A stretch of 64,000 bases of DNA from an uncultured Bacteroidales bacterium (GCA_902782465.1 CACZNH010000001.1:1-64000); one strand, 5' to 3'; counted from the first letter of the stretch, positions 54,351 through 63,724 are shown. Translations and numbers: made by a program. Notes: generated by a model from the sequence alone, not told the origin.

Positions 54351-56405
54351 ATGGATAAGTTCTCAATTCTACAAAAAAGGGCTAGAAAAGCACTTGAAGA
54401 GTACGAGAAGTTTCGTGTGAACTTGAATGTGAAAGAACCAATGCTTTCCGAAACAATCCGGCGAGAGGCTCAACCTTTTTTGAAAGGTTATTTTACACTT
54501 GCGGTCGTGGGAGAAATGAGTTCAGGAAAGTCAACTTTTATTAATGCTCTTTTAGGTCAAAGGGGTTTACTTCCAACAGCATATGGTCAAACTACCTGTG
54601 TATTAACAGAGATTATTTATTCCGATATAGAATCAATAGAAGTTACATTTGCTGATGGAAAGATCAAGAATATGGATTCAAAGAATCTAAAGAACCTTGT
54701 CGCCATACCAAGTGAATTTGAAAACATTCCTGTAAATGAAGTTAATAGGCTAATAATTAGCGGATTGACATTTAGTAAGATTCGCCAAAGAAAGGCATTC
54801 TTGTCTCAACTTCAAAGCGGTATTGAGATTGACGAATCTTTATTAAAAAAATATTGTTCTGGCCACAGCAAGTCGAACATTCCGGTTAAGGTTGTCGTTA
54901 AGTGTCTTCTCCCAGAAGCATACAAAGGCTGGAGAATTGTAGACACCCCTGGAGTTGGCGCAATTGGTGGTATTGAGGAAGCGACTAAAGACTTCATCAA
55001 TAGTAAAAACGAAAATGGCTATAATAACGTTGATGCAATTATCTTTGTGAATTCTGGCCGTCTTCAGCTTCAACGAAGTGGGTTTAATAGATTTGTGGAA
55101 GATACTTTTGATACCATTTATGAGGAAGCAAGACGTAGAATGTTTCTGATTATTACTTTTGCGGCAGATCCCAACTTTATTGCTCATGAGGAAGAAGAGA
55201 TTGACAGAGCCAAGAATCTTTTCATTAATAAGTATAAACTTCAAGAGGATCATCTGGTGTGTGTTGATAGTATATGCAGTTTGTTTCTGGAATACGTTAA
55301 AGGATTAGGCCTTGACTTGAAAGCATTAAAAAAGAAAAATGTTCCAAATGATTGGTCTATTGAAGATTGGGAGGCGGCAATCAATGCAAGGAATGTGTTC
55401 ATAGGCATGTTAGACGAGGACGAGAAAGAAGTCAACAATGAGAATCTCCTTAAGTATTTTGATGAGTTTTCAGGCATAAATGAATTGAGAGAAAAACTTA
55501 ATGATTTTGCTGAACTTGAAAAAATGAAGGTTTTTCAAAGCCTGATGGACCATATTAAAAGAGATATCACAACTCAAAAAAAGATTTTAAAAAAAAAGGA
55601 AACAACTATCAGCCAAAAACTTCTACTAGAAAAAGAAGAATTCAAAAAAAAGGTTTCCATCGAAAAAGACAAACTAGAAAAATTGAAATCTCAAAAAGAT
55701 TCAGAACTTCAAAAAATCAGAACTCGTTATTCAAAGAAAAAAGTATCTGATAATTTTAGTGATATGGATTCTCAAATACTTAATTTAAGAGAAGAAGACG
55801 ATTTCTATAAGGTCGACAATCAAGCCGGCAGACTAGTTGATATAATAAACAAAAAGAAGTCTGATGTATTCGATGCATTATCATCTGATTTTGAGTCCGC
55901 CTATTACCTCCTTCAAGACAAACAGGAAGTAACAATGCCAACGATTGATTTTAAGACTATTTTAAAAAGGGTAAAGAAAGCTAATACCAAAAAAGAGATA
56001 ATTGGTTATGAGCAGAAAGAAACCAGTGGTTTTTGGGGTGGCGCAAAGAGGTTTTTGGGGCGCGTTTTTGGAAAGTCGAATTGGGGTTACGAAAATGACT
56101 ATACCAAGCCAATCTACGGAAAGGATATACCTGATGATAATAAAGCCCTAAAGGATTATAAGGATCGTGTTATAGAGGCCTTCAATTCAAATTTGAAAGA
56201 GTTTATCTCTTCGATTAGTAAGAGAATCGAGTTGGTTGGCACCGAGGTGTCGAGGGCAATTGATTTGAAAGTTTCAGATCAACAAAAACAATATGATCAG
56301 GTGTTAGCTGAGGATAATACTTCCGTATTAGAATCCAAGCGTAAACGGATTATTCATAATCTTGACATTATTGAAAAAACTATTAAAACAATTGATAACA
56401 TATGA
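54351..56405 (+). CDS. Dynamin-like GTPase
   Basis: A 684-residue large GTPase of the bacterial dynamin-like type. The G1 loop is GEMSSGKST (54-62), and the G3 motif DTPGV starts at Asp198. A Thr-rich switch (PTAYGQTTCVLTEI) lies between them. The FLKGYFTLAVVGEMSSGKSTFINALLG context is typical of dynamin-family proteins. Residues about 395-470 are a charged coiled coil, and a Gly/Trp/Phe-rich amphipathic segment near 560 (FWGGAKRFLGRVFG) may touch membrane. The family remodels or tethers membranes, and several members act in phage defence or toxin release. It is the first gene of the island operon; the next gene overlaps its stop by 4 bp. Confidence 0.88.
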   Translation: MDKFSILQKRARKALEEYEKFRVNLNVKEPMLSETIRREAQPFLKGYFTLAVVGEMSSGKSTFINALLGQRGLLPTAYGQTTCVLTEIIYSDIESIEVTFADGKIKNMDSKNLKNLVAIPSEFENIPVNEVNRLIISGLTFSKIRQRKAFLSQLQSGIEIDESLLKKYCSGHSKSNIPVKVVVKCLLPEAYKGWRIVDTPGVGAIGGIEEATKDFINSKNENGYNNVDAIIFVNSGRLQLQRSGFNRFVEDTFDTIYEEARRRMFLIITFAADPNFIAHEEEEIDRAKNLFINKYKLQEDHLVCVDSICSLFLEYVKGLGLDLKALKKKNVPNDWSIEDWEAAINARNVFIGMLDEDEKEVNNENLLKYFDEFSGINELREKLNDFAELEKMKVFQSLMDHIKRDITTQKKILKKKETTISQKLLLEKEEFKKKVSIEKDKLEKLKSQKDSELQKIRTRYSKKKVSDNFSDMDSQILNLREEDDFYKVDNQAGRLVDIINKKKSDVFDALSSDFESAYYLLQDKQEVTMPTIDFKTILKRVKKANTKKEIIGYEQKETSGFWGGAKRFLGRVFGKSNWGYENDYTKPIYGKDIPDDNKALKDYKDRVIEAFNSNLKEFISSISKRIELVGTEVSRAIDLKVSDQQKQYDQVLAEDNTSVLESKRKRIIHNLDIIEKTIKTIDNI

Positions 56406-57067
56406 TAGATCGCGTAGAACTTCAAGACAAAATACGTAAATATGCTGATGATCTTATAATTGATCAATTAAGCGAAACCGAGATCGCTCTTTTTGCGTCT
56501 AAAACAAAGGATATCATTGAATTTGCCTTTGATGATTACATTAACGACCAGTATGCATTGTATTTAAGCCGTGTGCCAGCTAATAAAGTATCGATGTATT
56601 CCAGTTTTACAGATGGATATGTAGCGCGCATGAAAAAATGGGTGGCCGACAACGGGATTAGTCTTAAACCCGTTGAGTTACCAAAAGTCAAAGAGGTCGT
56701 TGTTGAACAATCTAAGAAAAACGAGGGCTGTGCCGATTTGAACATTGTTTTAGGAGGCACAACAATCGCTCTGGGTATCACGCTTTTACCAAGATTTTTG
56801 AGACTTCCTGAGTTTATGGCAAGATTTTCTCCAATAGCAGCTATTGTTATTGAAATAATTGCGCTTGGACTAGCTTATAGGGTATACAAACAACAAAAAA
56901 CTGCAGAAGCATCGGCATCCAAAGAACCAGCTAAAGAAATGTTTGAAGATGACTTAGGTAGGTTGAAAGAATGTCTTATTAGAGGAACCTGGACTCAATT
57001 TGATGCTTGGTTGGATGTTGCTGTAAAAGAATCAGAATCACTTCTAAACTCTTACATATATGAGTAA
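56402..57067 (+). CDS. Hypothetical protein with two membrane spans
   Basis: A 221-residue protein that I do not recognise. Residues 1-112 look helical and soluble. Two hydrophobic helices lie at about 113-133 (LNIVLGGTTIALGITLL) and 143-163 (FSPIAAIVIEIIALGLAY), with a cytoplasmic-looking tail. Its start overlaps the GTPase stop (ATGA) and its end overlaps the HerA start by 8 bp, so all three should be translated together. A membrane anchor for the GTPase or the ATPase is my inference. Confidence 0.8.
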   Translation: MIDRVELQDKIRKYADDLIIDQLSETEIALFASKTKDIIEFAFDDYINDQYALYLSRVPANKVSMYSSFTDGYVARMKKWVADNGISLKPVELPKVKEVVVEQSKKNEGCADLNIVLGGTTIALGITLLPRFLRLPEFMARFSPIAAIVIEIIALGLAYRVYKQQKTAEASASKEPAKEMFEDDLGRLKECLIRGTWTQFDAWLDVAVKESESLLNSYIYE

Positions 57068-60000
57068 TCAATCAAGACGAGAAAGGGCTCGATCAAAGGT
57101 TAAAGCCCCATCTGATAATAACGAAGCCCAACAAGACCAATTGCGAACCGACGCGCTTCAAAACAGCCTTCTCCCTACTTATCCCGAAGAAACCCTAAAA
57201 GTAGATGAAGTCAATAATTCGTTAACAAAGACTGAAATCTTACAGAACCTAAAAACAATAGATGATTTTATCGGGCGCACTTATCTTCGTGGTATTAAGA
57301 CTTCTACAGTTGTTCCATTAAAAAAGAAGATATGTCGAAAAAGGAAAAAAATAGAAGTGTTCAATATACCTGAGGAGCCTATAGCCATTCCATGCTATAG
57401 ATGGTTTAGGATTGATAAAATTGTATATGAAAAAAATGTCTTCTTTACTGACAAGTTTTCAATGCTTTTTGCAGCATTGCAAGCCGAAGCGGCTCAGGTT
57501 GCACTAGTACTTGATAAAAAGGATGGCATTACAAAACTGTATCTTGGAGCAAGAGATAATAACGATAAGGGATATAACCTTTCTGGTGAAACTTTAGAAG
57601 CGGCTCTAAATGGTTTTCTAACTGGAATACACACAACTAATATTGATGATGTTGATGTTAAGGTTATATCCAGCCAATATGAGACTCCTGCTGTCGCTTG
57701 TGTCAGTGGTGTGGCATCCCTAAGGGATGACAAGAAGGAAGAGTTTGTTCAAGGGCTTGAGCGTTTAATCAACTCCACAGCAACGATTCCTTCTTTTTCA
57801 GCATTTTTCATTGCAGATTCTGTGTCAGAACAAGAAAAAGAGAGAATTGTTAATGCTTTTCAACGGATTTATAGACAACTTTCCCCATTTGAAGAGTTCC
57901 AAACATCTTTGTCTAAATCAGAAACTGAAAGCCTCACAGATACCATCACTGAAGGTATTACGAATACTATAGGTAAAACTATTGGTAGAACAATCACAAA
58001 CGGTACCACCTATACAACATCTGAAACGAAGACGACAGGAACAAATACTACAGATGGGACTACTAGCGGTTGGAACTACTCTGAAACAGAAGGTTCTTCT
58101 GATTCTTTTACTCCATTCGGTATAGGGGGCAGCACCAATGAGAATAAGACAAAGGGGGTCAGTGGAGGGAAAAGCCATTCTGAAACTACGCTTGATCAAT
58201 TAGCCAAAGCTGTGTCAAAGGGTGATATGCATCAGGCCTCTGATTTAACTCAACAGTTGATACAAGACGCTAAAACAAAGCAAACAGCACAGGCAAAGGC
58301 AACGAGCTCTTCAACATCAAATACTCTTCAGGTTACAACTAAAGATCTTCATGTTAAAGATCTTATGGAAACAATTGAAACGCAAATAAAGCGATTGCGC
58401 AATGCCGCTCCGTTCGGATTATGGAATTGTGCAACTTATTTTGTTTCTAATAGTGAAAGTACTTCAAGGGAGATTGCTGGCATTTACAAAGGAACTATAG
58501 TGGGAGAAGAATCTGGTCTAGAGGTTACAACGATTAATTCGTGGGAAACGGGCTCCCCATCAAACATAGAGATTCTGAGGTATCTGAGCTATGGGATAAA
58601 CCCTCGTTTTATTGTGGATGGCCAGAATGTCTCTGCTGGAACTACAGTGAGTAGTAAAGAACTGGCTATTCATATGGCATTGCCACAAAGCAGCGTGCCA
58701 GGAATTGTTGTGCAAACAAGGGCGTCTTTCGGCAGAAGTGTTACCAGATATTCTTCATATGTAAAAGAAACTGAGGATGTAACAGGAGATTTCGAAACAA
58801 AAGAAGAACAAACTCAAAAAAATGATAGTTGTAATCAGACACTGAGATTAGGGAATATCTTAAATCTAGGCGAAATAGACAAAAAGAATTCAGTGTGTCT
58901 GAATCTAGATGATTTAACAAGGCATACATTTGTTACAGGCACAACTGGCAGCGGAAAATCCAATGCTATGTACCTCATTCTCAAATCTCTGTATGAACAT
59001 GGCAAGAAGTTTTTGGTAATAGAGCCACAAAAAGGAGAATATAAAAATGTTCTTGGCGGCCTTGAAGGTGTGTCTGTCTATGGATCAAATCCATACGACT
59101 CCAAGCTACTAACTATTAATCCCTTTTCTTTTGAATATGAGAAAGGAGTATTGCTCTATGAGCATGTAAACAGGTTGGTCGAAATTTTTAATGCTTGCTG
59201 GCCTATGTATGCCGCTATGCCAGCTGTATTGAAGAAGTCTATTTTGGATGCCTATAAGGGCTGCGGATGGAATACAAAACTATCCAAACCATTTGATTAC
59301 AGTCATGTGCTTTTCCCTAGAATTGAGGACGTTATTATGTCTCTTCGCAAATTCATCAACAAGTCGGAGTATTCTGCCGATTCAAAAAGCGATTATAAAG
59401 GGGCTATCGAAACCCGACTGATGGATTTAGCGGAGGGTACAACAGGTCTTATGTTAAACTCTGCCAAAGAAATCTCTAGTAAGGATTTGTTTGATGAGAA
59501 TGCGATAGTTGATCTACATAGAATAGGCAATAGCGAAACGGTCTCATTGATTATGGGTATGCTTGTTCTGAAGCTCAATGAATATAGGATGTCCAGTTGT
59601 GGTATGAATGAGCACCTTACTCATGTGACCGTTTTGGAGGAAGCACATAATATTTTAAAACGAGCGCCAACTACTCAGATTCAAGAATCTTCTAATCTTA
59701 TCGGAAAATCTGTAGAAATGATATCTAACTGTATTGCTGAAATGCGCACTTATGGTGAAGGTTTCATCATTATTGATCAATCTCCAGCCCAGGTTGATTT
59801 GTCTACAATACGCAATACAAATACAAAGATTATCTTAGCTCTTCCAGATGAAGAAGACTGCCGCACTGCTGGTAAATCCATCGGTCTGTTTGATGAGCAG
59901 ATTGAAGAAATTAATAAACAGAAAATAGGGCAAGCAATAGTATATCAGAATGATTGGGAGGAACCAGTACAATGCGCAATAGATAAGTTTTCTTCTTACA

Positions 60001-60488
60001 TACCTTATACTAGGGAGGAGGATGATGAGATTTTGAATGAGGCTTTGGTTTTTCATCCTAATGTTGACATAATCAAATTTCTTGTTGCCGGGAAATTAAG
60101 CGCTGGACCAAGTTTTGACTTGGATTCTGTTATTGAGAATCTTTCCAAGACCAGCATGTCTTCGATTACTAAATTTGCAATCTACAAACTGGTGGATGAG
60201 TATAACAAAACTGGATTTTGCAGAATTTGGGAAGTTGACAGTTTTAAGGAATTAAGCGCTTTGGTAGCAGCTTACATTAATATGGAGGATGAAATTGAAG
60301 CTATTATGTGCGAGAAAAGCCAAGCGGATACAAATGAACTTACAAATTCCATCGCCCGCTTGTTCCGTGATGATTTATTATCATTGAGCCAAGGCGAAAT
60401 TCTCACTGTTGTACAATGCCTTTTAAAGCATCAATCTACAAAATCCAAAGAGTTGCTAAGAATATATAAAAGATGGATAAATAATTAA
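57060..60488 (+). CDS. HerA-like (DUF87) ATPase with long Ser/Thr/Gly-rich insert
   Basis: An 1142-residue protein whose C-terminal half is a HerA/FtsK-superfamily ATPase: RHTFVTGTTGSGKSN with Walker A 627-634, LVIEPQKGEYKNVLG, VTVLEEAHNILKR with Walker B acidic residues Glu860/Glu861, and a late arginine-rich region (EMRTYGEGFIIIDQSP). The N-terminal 280 residues are of unknown fold. Residues about 286-377 are a low-complexity Ser/Thr/Gly/Asn segment (ITEGITNTIGKTIGR, GTNTTDGTTSGWNYSET). HerA-type ATPases pump DNA or protein as hexameric rings. Here the ring would work with a membrane protein, a dynamin and a toxin. Defence, conjugation-like transfer and toxin export are all possible. Confidence 0.88.
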   Translation: MSNQSRRERARSKVKAPSDNNEAQQDQLRTDALQNSLLPTYPEETLKVDEVNNSLTKTEILQNLKTIDDFIGRTYLRGIKTSTVVPLKKKICRKRKKIEVFNIPEEPIAIPCYRWFRIDKIVYEKNVFFTDKFSMLFAALQAEAAQVALVLDKKDGITKLYLGARDNNDKGYNLSGETLEAALNGFLTGIHTTNIDDVDVKVISSQYETPAVACVSGVASLRDDKKEEFVQGLERLINSTATIPSFSAFFIADSVSEQEKERIVNAFQRIYRQLSPFEEFQTSLSKSETESLTDTITEGITNTIGKTIGRTITNGTTYTTSETKTTGTNTTDGTTSGWNYSETEGSSDSFTPFGIGGSTNENKTKGVSGGKSHSETTLDQLAKAVSKGDMHQASDLTQQLIQDAKTKQTAQAKATSSSTSNTLQVTTKDLHVKDLMETIETQIKRLRNAAPFGLWNCATYFVSNSESTSREIAGIYKGTIVGEESGLEVTTINSWETGSPSNIEILRYLSYGINPRFIVDGQNVSAGTTVSSKELAIHMALPQSSVPGIVVQTRASFGRSVTRYSSYVKETEDVTGDFETKEEQTQKNDSCNQTLRLGNILNLGEIDKKNSVCLNLDDLTRHTFVTGTTGSGKSNAMYLILKSLYEHGKKFLVIEPQKGEYKNVLGGLEGVSVYGSNPYDSKLLTINPFSFEYEKGVLLYEHVNRLVEIFNACWPMYAAMPAVLKKSILDAYKGCGWNTKLSKPFDYSHVLFPRIEDVIMSLRKFINKSEYSADSKSDYKGAIETRLMDLAEGTTGLMLNSAKEISSKDLFDENAIVDLHRIGNSETVSLIMGMLVLKLNEYRMSSCGMNEHLTHVTVLEEAHNILKRAPTTQIQESSNLIGKSVEMISNCIAEMRTYGEGFIIIDQSPAQVDLSTIRNTNTKIILALPDEEDCRTAGKSIGLFDEQIEEINKQKIGQAIVYQNDWEEPVQCAIDKFSSYIPYTREEDDEILNEALVFHPNVDIIKFLVAGKLSAGPSFDLDSVIENLSKTSMSSITKFAIYKLVDEYNKTGFCRIWEVDSFKELSALVAAYINMEDEIEAIMCEKSQADTNELTNSIARLFRDDLLSLSQGEILTVVQCLLKHQSTKSKELLRIYKRWINN

Positions 60489-60500
60489 AATTGAATTCAT

Positions 60501-61226
60501 ATGATAGAAGCAGTATTAGCAGAAGGAGCTGAAGCGGCAACAAGTGCCATAGAAGCAATACCTGAGACTTCTTTCTCTGAGGTTGAAAGTGCATTAGAAC
60601 CTTCTCTGGAAAACAATTTTGTTGAGGGAAGACTGGAGAATCCTTCAGAAGCATGGTCCGGAGATAATCTGGATGTATCAAAACATCATATAAAAGATGT
60701 TTCCAACCCGCTATTGGAGGAGAATAAAATGCAAGTGCATGAACAGTTAAAGGATTATGGTTGGAATCCGGAAGTAGTTGATTCTATTCGTTCTTTAGAA
60801 GAAGCTGAAATATATATGGATGCTGATTTACAAGAGGGCATAATCAATGATAGACCATGTTTGCAGAATCCTGAAATCAATTGGGAACAAAGGAATTCTG
60901 TAACATTACAAAGTGATGAGGTCTCTATTTCTCGGGGTGGCATGCCAGAGGGCTTTGGTAAGCTAGATGACATGTTCTCAATGTCGAACAAAGAAAGAGC
61001 TTTAAATGGGTTAGCTCCATTAGACAGTAATGGACAGCCATTTGAATTGCATCATATTGGACAACGAATGAATAGCCCGTTGGCGGAATTAACTTTTGAG
61101 CAACACCGAGGAGTAGGAAACGATGTCGTTTTACACGAAAAAACTGTTCCAAGTCAAATAGATAGAACTGCTTTTCGTGCAGAAAGAGATAGTTATTGGA
61201 AAGCACGTGCAGAAATGTTGAATTAA
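60501..61226 (+). CDS. LHH-family (HNH/Endo VII) nuclease toxin
   Basis: A 241-residue probable effector. The C-terminal 80 residues match the LHH nuclease toxin family of polymorphic toxins: ALNGLAPLDSNGQPFELHHIGQ with His184-His185, SPLAELTFEQHR, VVLHEKTVPSQIDRTAFRAERDSYWKARA. The N-terminal 160 residues are acidic (many Glu and Ser), with no signal peptide and no known trafficking domain. The next gene encodes an SMI1/KNR4 protein, a usual immunity partner. It follows the HerA gene by 12 bp, so the ATPase operon and the toxin are linked. Expected activity is DNA or RNA cleavage. Confidence 0.87.
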   Translation: MIEAVLAEGAEAATSAIEAIPETSFSEVESALEPSLENNFVEGRLENPSEAWSGDNLDVSKHHIKDVSNPLLEENKMQVHEQLKDYGWNPEVVDSIRSLEEAEIYMDADLQEGIINDRPCLQNPEINWEQRNSVTLQSDEVSISRGGMPEGFGKLDDMFSMSNKERALNGLAPLDSNGQPFELHHIGQRMNSPLAELTFEQHRGVGNDVVLHEKTVPSQIDRTAFRAERDSYWKARAEMLN

Positions 61227-61237
61227 TAGGTAAGAAT

Positions 61238-61633
61238 ATGGATAATATTATTAATATATTAAATAATTTGCCTACGCCTAAACATGCGTACGGCAGTGTT
61301 GAAGCCGCTCAGGTTGAGTCAGCAGAATCAAGATTAAATCTTCATTTTGCAGTTGAATACAAAGAATTCATTCAGTACGTTGGAGCTTTAGTTTTCAAGG
61401 GAAATGAAATATGTGGGTTAGCACCATATCCATCTCTTAATGTTGTGCATGAAACGACATTAGCCAGAGAACATGATGCCGCTTTTCCAAAACTGATGTA
61501 TGTGATCAGCTCATTACATATTGATGGAATACTGATTCTTCAAAATGAAAAAGGAGAGATCTTTCAGTACATACCAAAGCAGTATACGAAGAAGATATAT
61601 AATTCATTGACTAAATATCTTGAATCATTATAA
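61238..61633 (+). CDS. SMI1/KNR4-family immunity protein
   Basis: A 131-residue protein with the SMI1/KNR4 pattern: VESAESRLNLHFAVEYKEFIQYVGALVFKGNEICGL near the N-terminus and a late ILILQNEKGEIFQY strand pair. Members next to nuclease toxins act as immunity proteins that bind and block the toxin. The start at 61238 lies 11 bp after the toxin stop; an earlier in-frame ATG at 61196 would overlap the toxin. Confidence 0.85.
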   Translation: MDNIINILNNLPTPKHAYGSVEAAQVESAESRLNLHFAVEYKEFIQYVGALVFKGNEICGLAPYPSLNVVHETTLAREHDAAFPKLMYVISSLHIDGILILQNEKGEIFQYIPKQYTKKIYNSLTKYLESL

Positions 61634-61724
61634 TAAGATTGAATATAGGGATACTACCTTATATATGGGGCATCAGTTCTGGTACAATTGAAAGAAGAGA
61701 ATTTTAAGGCAATAATACTCAAAT

Positions 61725-61748
61725 TGTTCAAGTAATGTTCAAGTAAAA
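61725..61748. repeat. Inner island repeat, right copy
   Basis: Identical over 24 bp to 54145-54168, with two GTTCAAGTAA units, 43 bp inside the right 13-bp core. Confidence 0.75.
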
Positions 61749-61775
61749 GCGCTGTATCTGTTTGAGATACAGCGC
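61745..61775 (-). terminator. Terminator hairpin carried at the island's right end
   Basis: A perfect 10-bp stem GCGCTGTATC/GATACAGCGC with a 7-base loop is followed by TTTTAC on the minus strand. It sits just downstream, in minus sense, of the 13-bp tRNA-end core, as at the left junction, so the element seems to bring its own tRNA terminator. Confidence 0.65.
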
Positions 61776-61791
61776 ATTGCTTATTTGCTTG

Positions 61792-61804
61792 GTACCCAGA
61801 GCCG
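61792..61804 (-). other. att-like core, right (tRNA 3' end)
   Basis: An exact copy of the 13-bp GTACCCAGAGCCG at 54014-54026. No tRNA body adjoins it; the intact tRNA would be expected beyond 64000 on the minus strand if elements are stacked in tandem. The DNA from 61805 to 61968 is AT-rich, with two copies of CAATTGAAAAT and no gene. Confidence 0.6.
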
Positions 61805-61968
61805 CAATTGAAAATATTAAATCCGCTTAAATGGCATTCAATTGAAAATCCTTTAATTTTGCTTATTATCTATTGATTTTCAACATATTACAAAAACTCT
61901 CGGATTTAAGTGCATTTAAGCGTTTTGCAAGGTTTTTAGCAGATGTGGGGAAAATGTGGGGAAAAAAT

Positions 61969-62000
61969 TTTGGTTATTCAAAGGATAAGTATTACCTTTG
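61969..62000 (+). promoter_or_regulatory. Promoter of the integrase gene
   Basis: TTTG (61969-61972), 20 bp, then TACCTTTG (61993-62000) is an exact consensus promoter. It places the transcript start after any upstream in-frame ATG and supports the start at 62044. Confidence 0.75.
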
Positions 62001-62043
62001 TATAAAGCAATTTACACACTATCCTATCAACCATAAAAAAGAC

Positions 62044-63378
62044 ATGAAAGTTACATTTATCATCAAAAAATCGGCAAAAAGGTATGACACGGAATCGACG
62101 GCCACCATATATTTGCGTCTGAGGGATGGCCGGAGATTGGATTCAGTTGCCCAGACAGAACTCACCATCAATCCTAATCTTTGGGACGAGAAGAATGAGT
62201 GTGTCAAGTCGAAGGCTATTTGTGATCCAAAGCTTCGTACAGAGACCAATGAAGAACTCCGGAAACTCAAAGGCTTTATCGAGAGGGAATATGAACGGGA
62301 CAAGGACAATCTGGATAAAGACTGGCTTAAAGCTGTCCTTGTCAGATATTATCATCCCGAAAAGTTCACACCTGAAGGAAACAAGAAGCAGACCTTTGAG
62401 CAGATGTTTGATGAGTTTTTGGAGAAACACCGCCTGTCTGAAGTTCGCAAGAAGAATTTCAGAGTAGTTAAGCGATCCATGCTTCGATATGAGCTTTATG
62501 TCAAGAAAACCAAGCGAAACAGGAAAGACTTTGTTCTTGACGTGAACGATGTGACCAGGGAAACGCTTGCTGATATGTGGGATTTCTTCGAGAACGAGTA
62601 TAAGTACTTTGAGAAATACCCTCAAATCTATGAGAACATACCAGAAAAGCGCACGCCCCAGCCTAGAGGCAAGAACACTCTGATAGATTGTTTCTCTCGC
62701 ATCAGGACGTTTTTCTTGTGGTGCTATGAGAATGGGAAGACCACCAATCGCCCATTTGACAAATTCCCGATTGAAGAGTGCCTGTATGGAACACCAGTCT
62801 ATATTTCATTAGACGAGAGGGAGCAGATCTGGAATGCGGATTTGTCAGCAAGGCCTCAACTCGCTATTCAGCGTGACATCTTTATTTTCCAGTCTGTCAT
62901 TGGATGTCGTGTGAGTGACCTCTACAGAATGACAAAGCAAAGTATCGTCAATGGAGCGATCGAATATATACCCAAGAAAACGAAAGAAGGTCGACCATTA
63001 ACGGTACGTGTCCCATTAAATGAGAGAGCTAAAGAGATTCTCAAACGATACGAGGACTTCGAAGGGCCTGGCCTTCTTCCGTTTATTTCTGAGCAGAAAT
63101 ACAACAAGGCCATCAAGGAGTTTTTCAAGCTCGCTGGCATTGATAGAATTGTTACCACATTAGACCCCTTGACCCGCGAAGAAGTGAAGCGCCCCATCTA
63201 TGAGGTCGCCAGTAGCCACATGGCCCGAAGGACGTTTATTGGGAACATTTACAGAAAAGTCAAAGATCCAAACCTTGTCTCTGCCCTATCTGGCCACAAG
63301 GAAGGCAGCAAGGCATTTCAGCGCTATAGAGACATTGATGAGGAAATGAAGAGAGACCTGGTCAAGTTATTGGATTAA
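62044..63378 (+). CDS. Tyrosine recombinase (integrase)
   Basis: A 444-residue phage-type integrase of the Bacteroidetes kind. An N-terminal arm-binding domain (MKVTFIIKKSAKRYDTESTATIYLRLRDGRR) is followed by a SAM-like core-binding domain (about 110-210) and the catalytic domain: SVIGCRVSDLY (Arg), KKTKEGRPLTVRVPL (Lys), SSHMARRTFIG (His-x-x-Arg), and LVSALSGHKEGSKAFQRYRDI (His and nucleophile Tyr). All active-site residues are present. The start follows from the exact promoter at 61969-62000. It lies 240 bp outside the right att-like core of the island, so it may belong to a second element extending beyond the window, which could also mobilise the island. Confidence 0.93.
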   Translation: MKVTFIIKKSAKRYDTESTATIYLRLRDGRRLDSVAQTELTINPNLWDEKNECVKSKAICDPKLRTETNEELRKLKGFIEREYERDKDNLDKDWLKAVLVRYYHPEKFTPEGNKKQTFEQMFDEFLEKHRLSEVRKKNFRVVKRSMLRYELYVKKTKRNRKDFVLDVNDVTRETLADMWDFFENEYKYFEKYPQIYENIPEKRTPQPRGKNTLIDCFSRIRTFFLWCYENGKTTNRPFDKFPIEECLYGTPVYISLDEREQIWNADLSARPQLAIQRDIFIFQSVIGCRVSDLYRMTKQSIVNGAIEYIPKKTKEGRPLTVRVPLNERAKEILKRYEDFEGPGLLPFISEQKYNKAIKEFFKLAGIDRIVTTLDPLTREEVKRPIYEVASSHMARRTFIGNIYRKVKDPNLVSALSGHKEGSKAFQRYRDIDEEMKRDLVKLLD

Positions 63379-63724
63379 TTCACAACACTCCAATTGCATT
63401 GGTCCACCTCGCGTGGCTTACTATTCAGGCATTGTTTGATGACATCTTTACTGATGCTCATATAAATTATATTTAATAAGAATCGTATGATTTTATTAAG
63501 TTTGGTTTATAAAGTTATGTGTTTTCTATAAAACAAAATTGATAAAACCCGGATTTTCTCAATATTTTCACACTTTTTATCTCAGATCATTGATTTTTCA
63601 TCCAAAGTGGAATCTCTTCGGATAATTCTTGTCAAAACACAGTTACATCGTTCCCTAATTTAATCGATTTGCATCGTTTTATGCCTATTCAAACATTTCA
63701 AATGGTTTCTAATAATTTTGATTA
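63379..63724. other. AT-rich intergenic region after the integrase
   Basis: No gene, RNA or strong hairpin is recognised. The composition is very AT-rich, in keeping with mobile-element DNA. Confidence 0.6.

Larger units (their letters stand above)
54014..61804 (+). mobile_element. AT-rich genomic island carrying the GTPase-HerA-toxin operon
   Basis: A 7.8-kb segment bounded by direct 13-bp tRNA-end repeats. Near each end, on the inner side, is a GTTCAAGTAA tandem pair (54145-54168 and 61725-61748). The composition is clearly more AT-rich than the flanking fructan locus. It has no recombinase of its own; the nearest one lies just outside, at 62044-63378. Confidence 0.65.
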
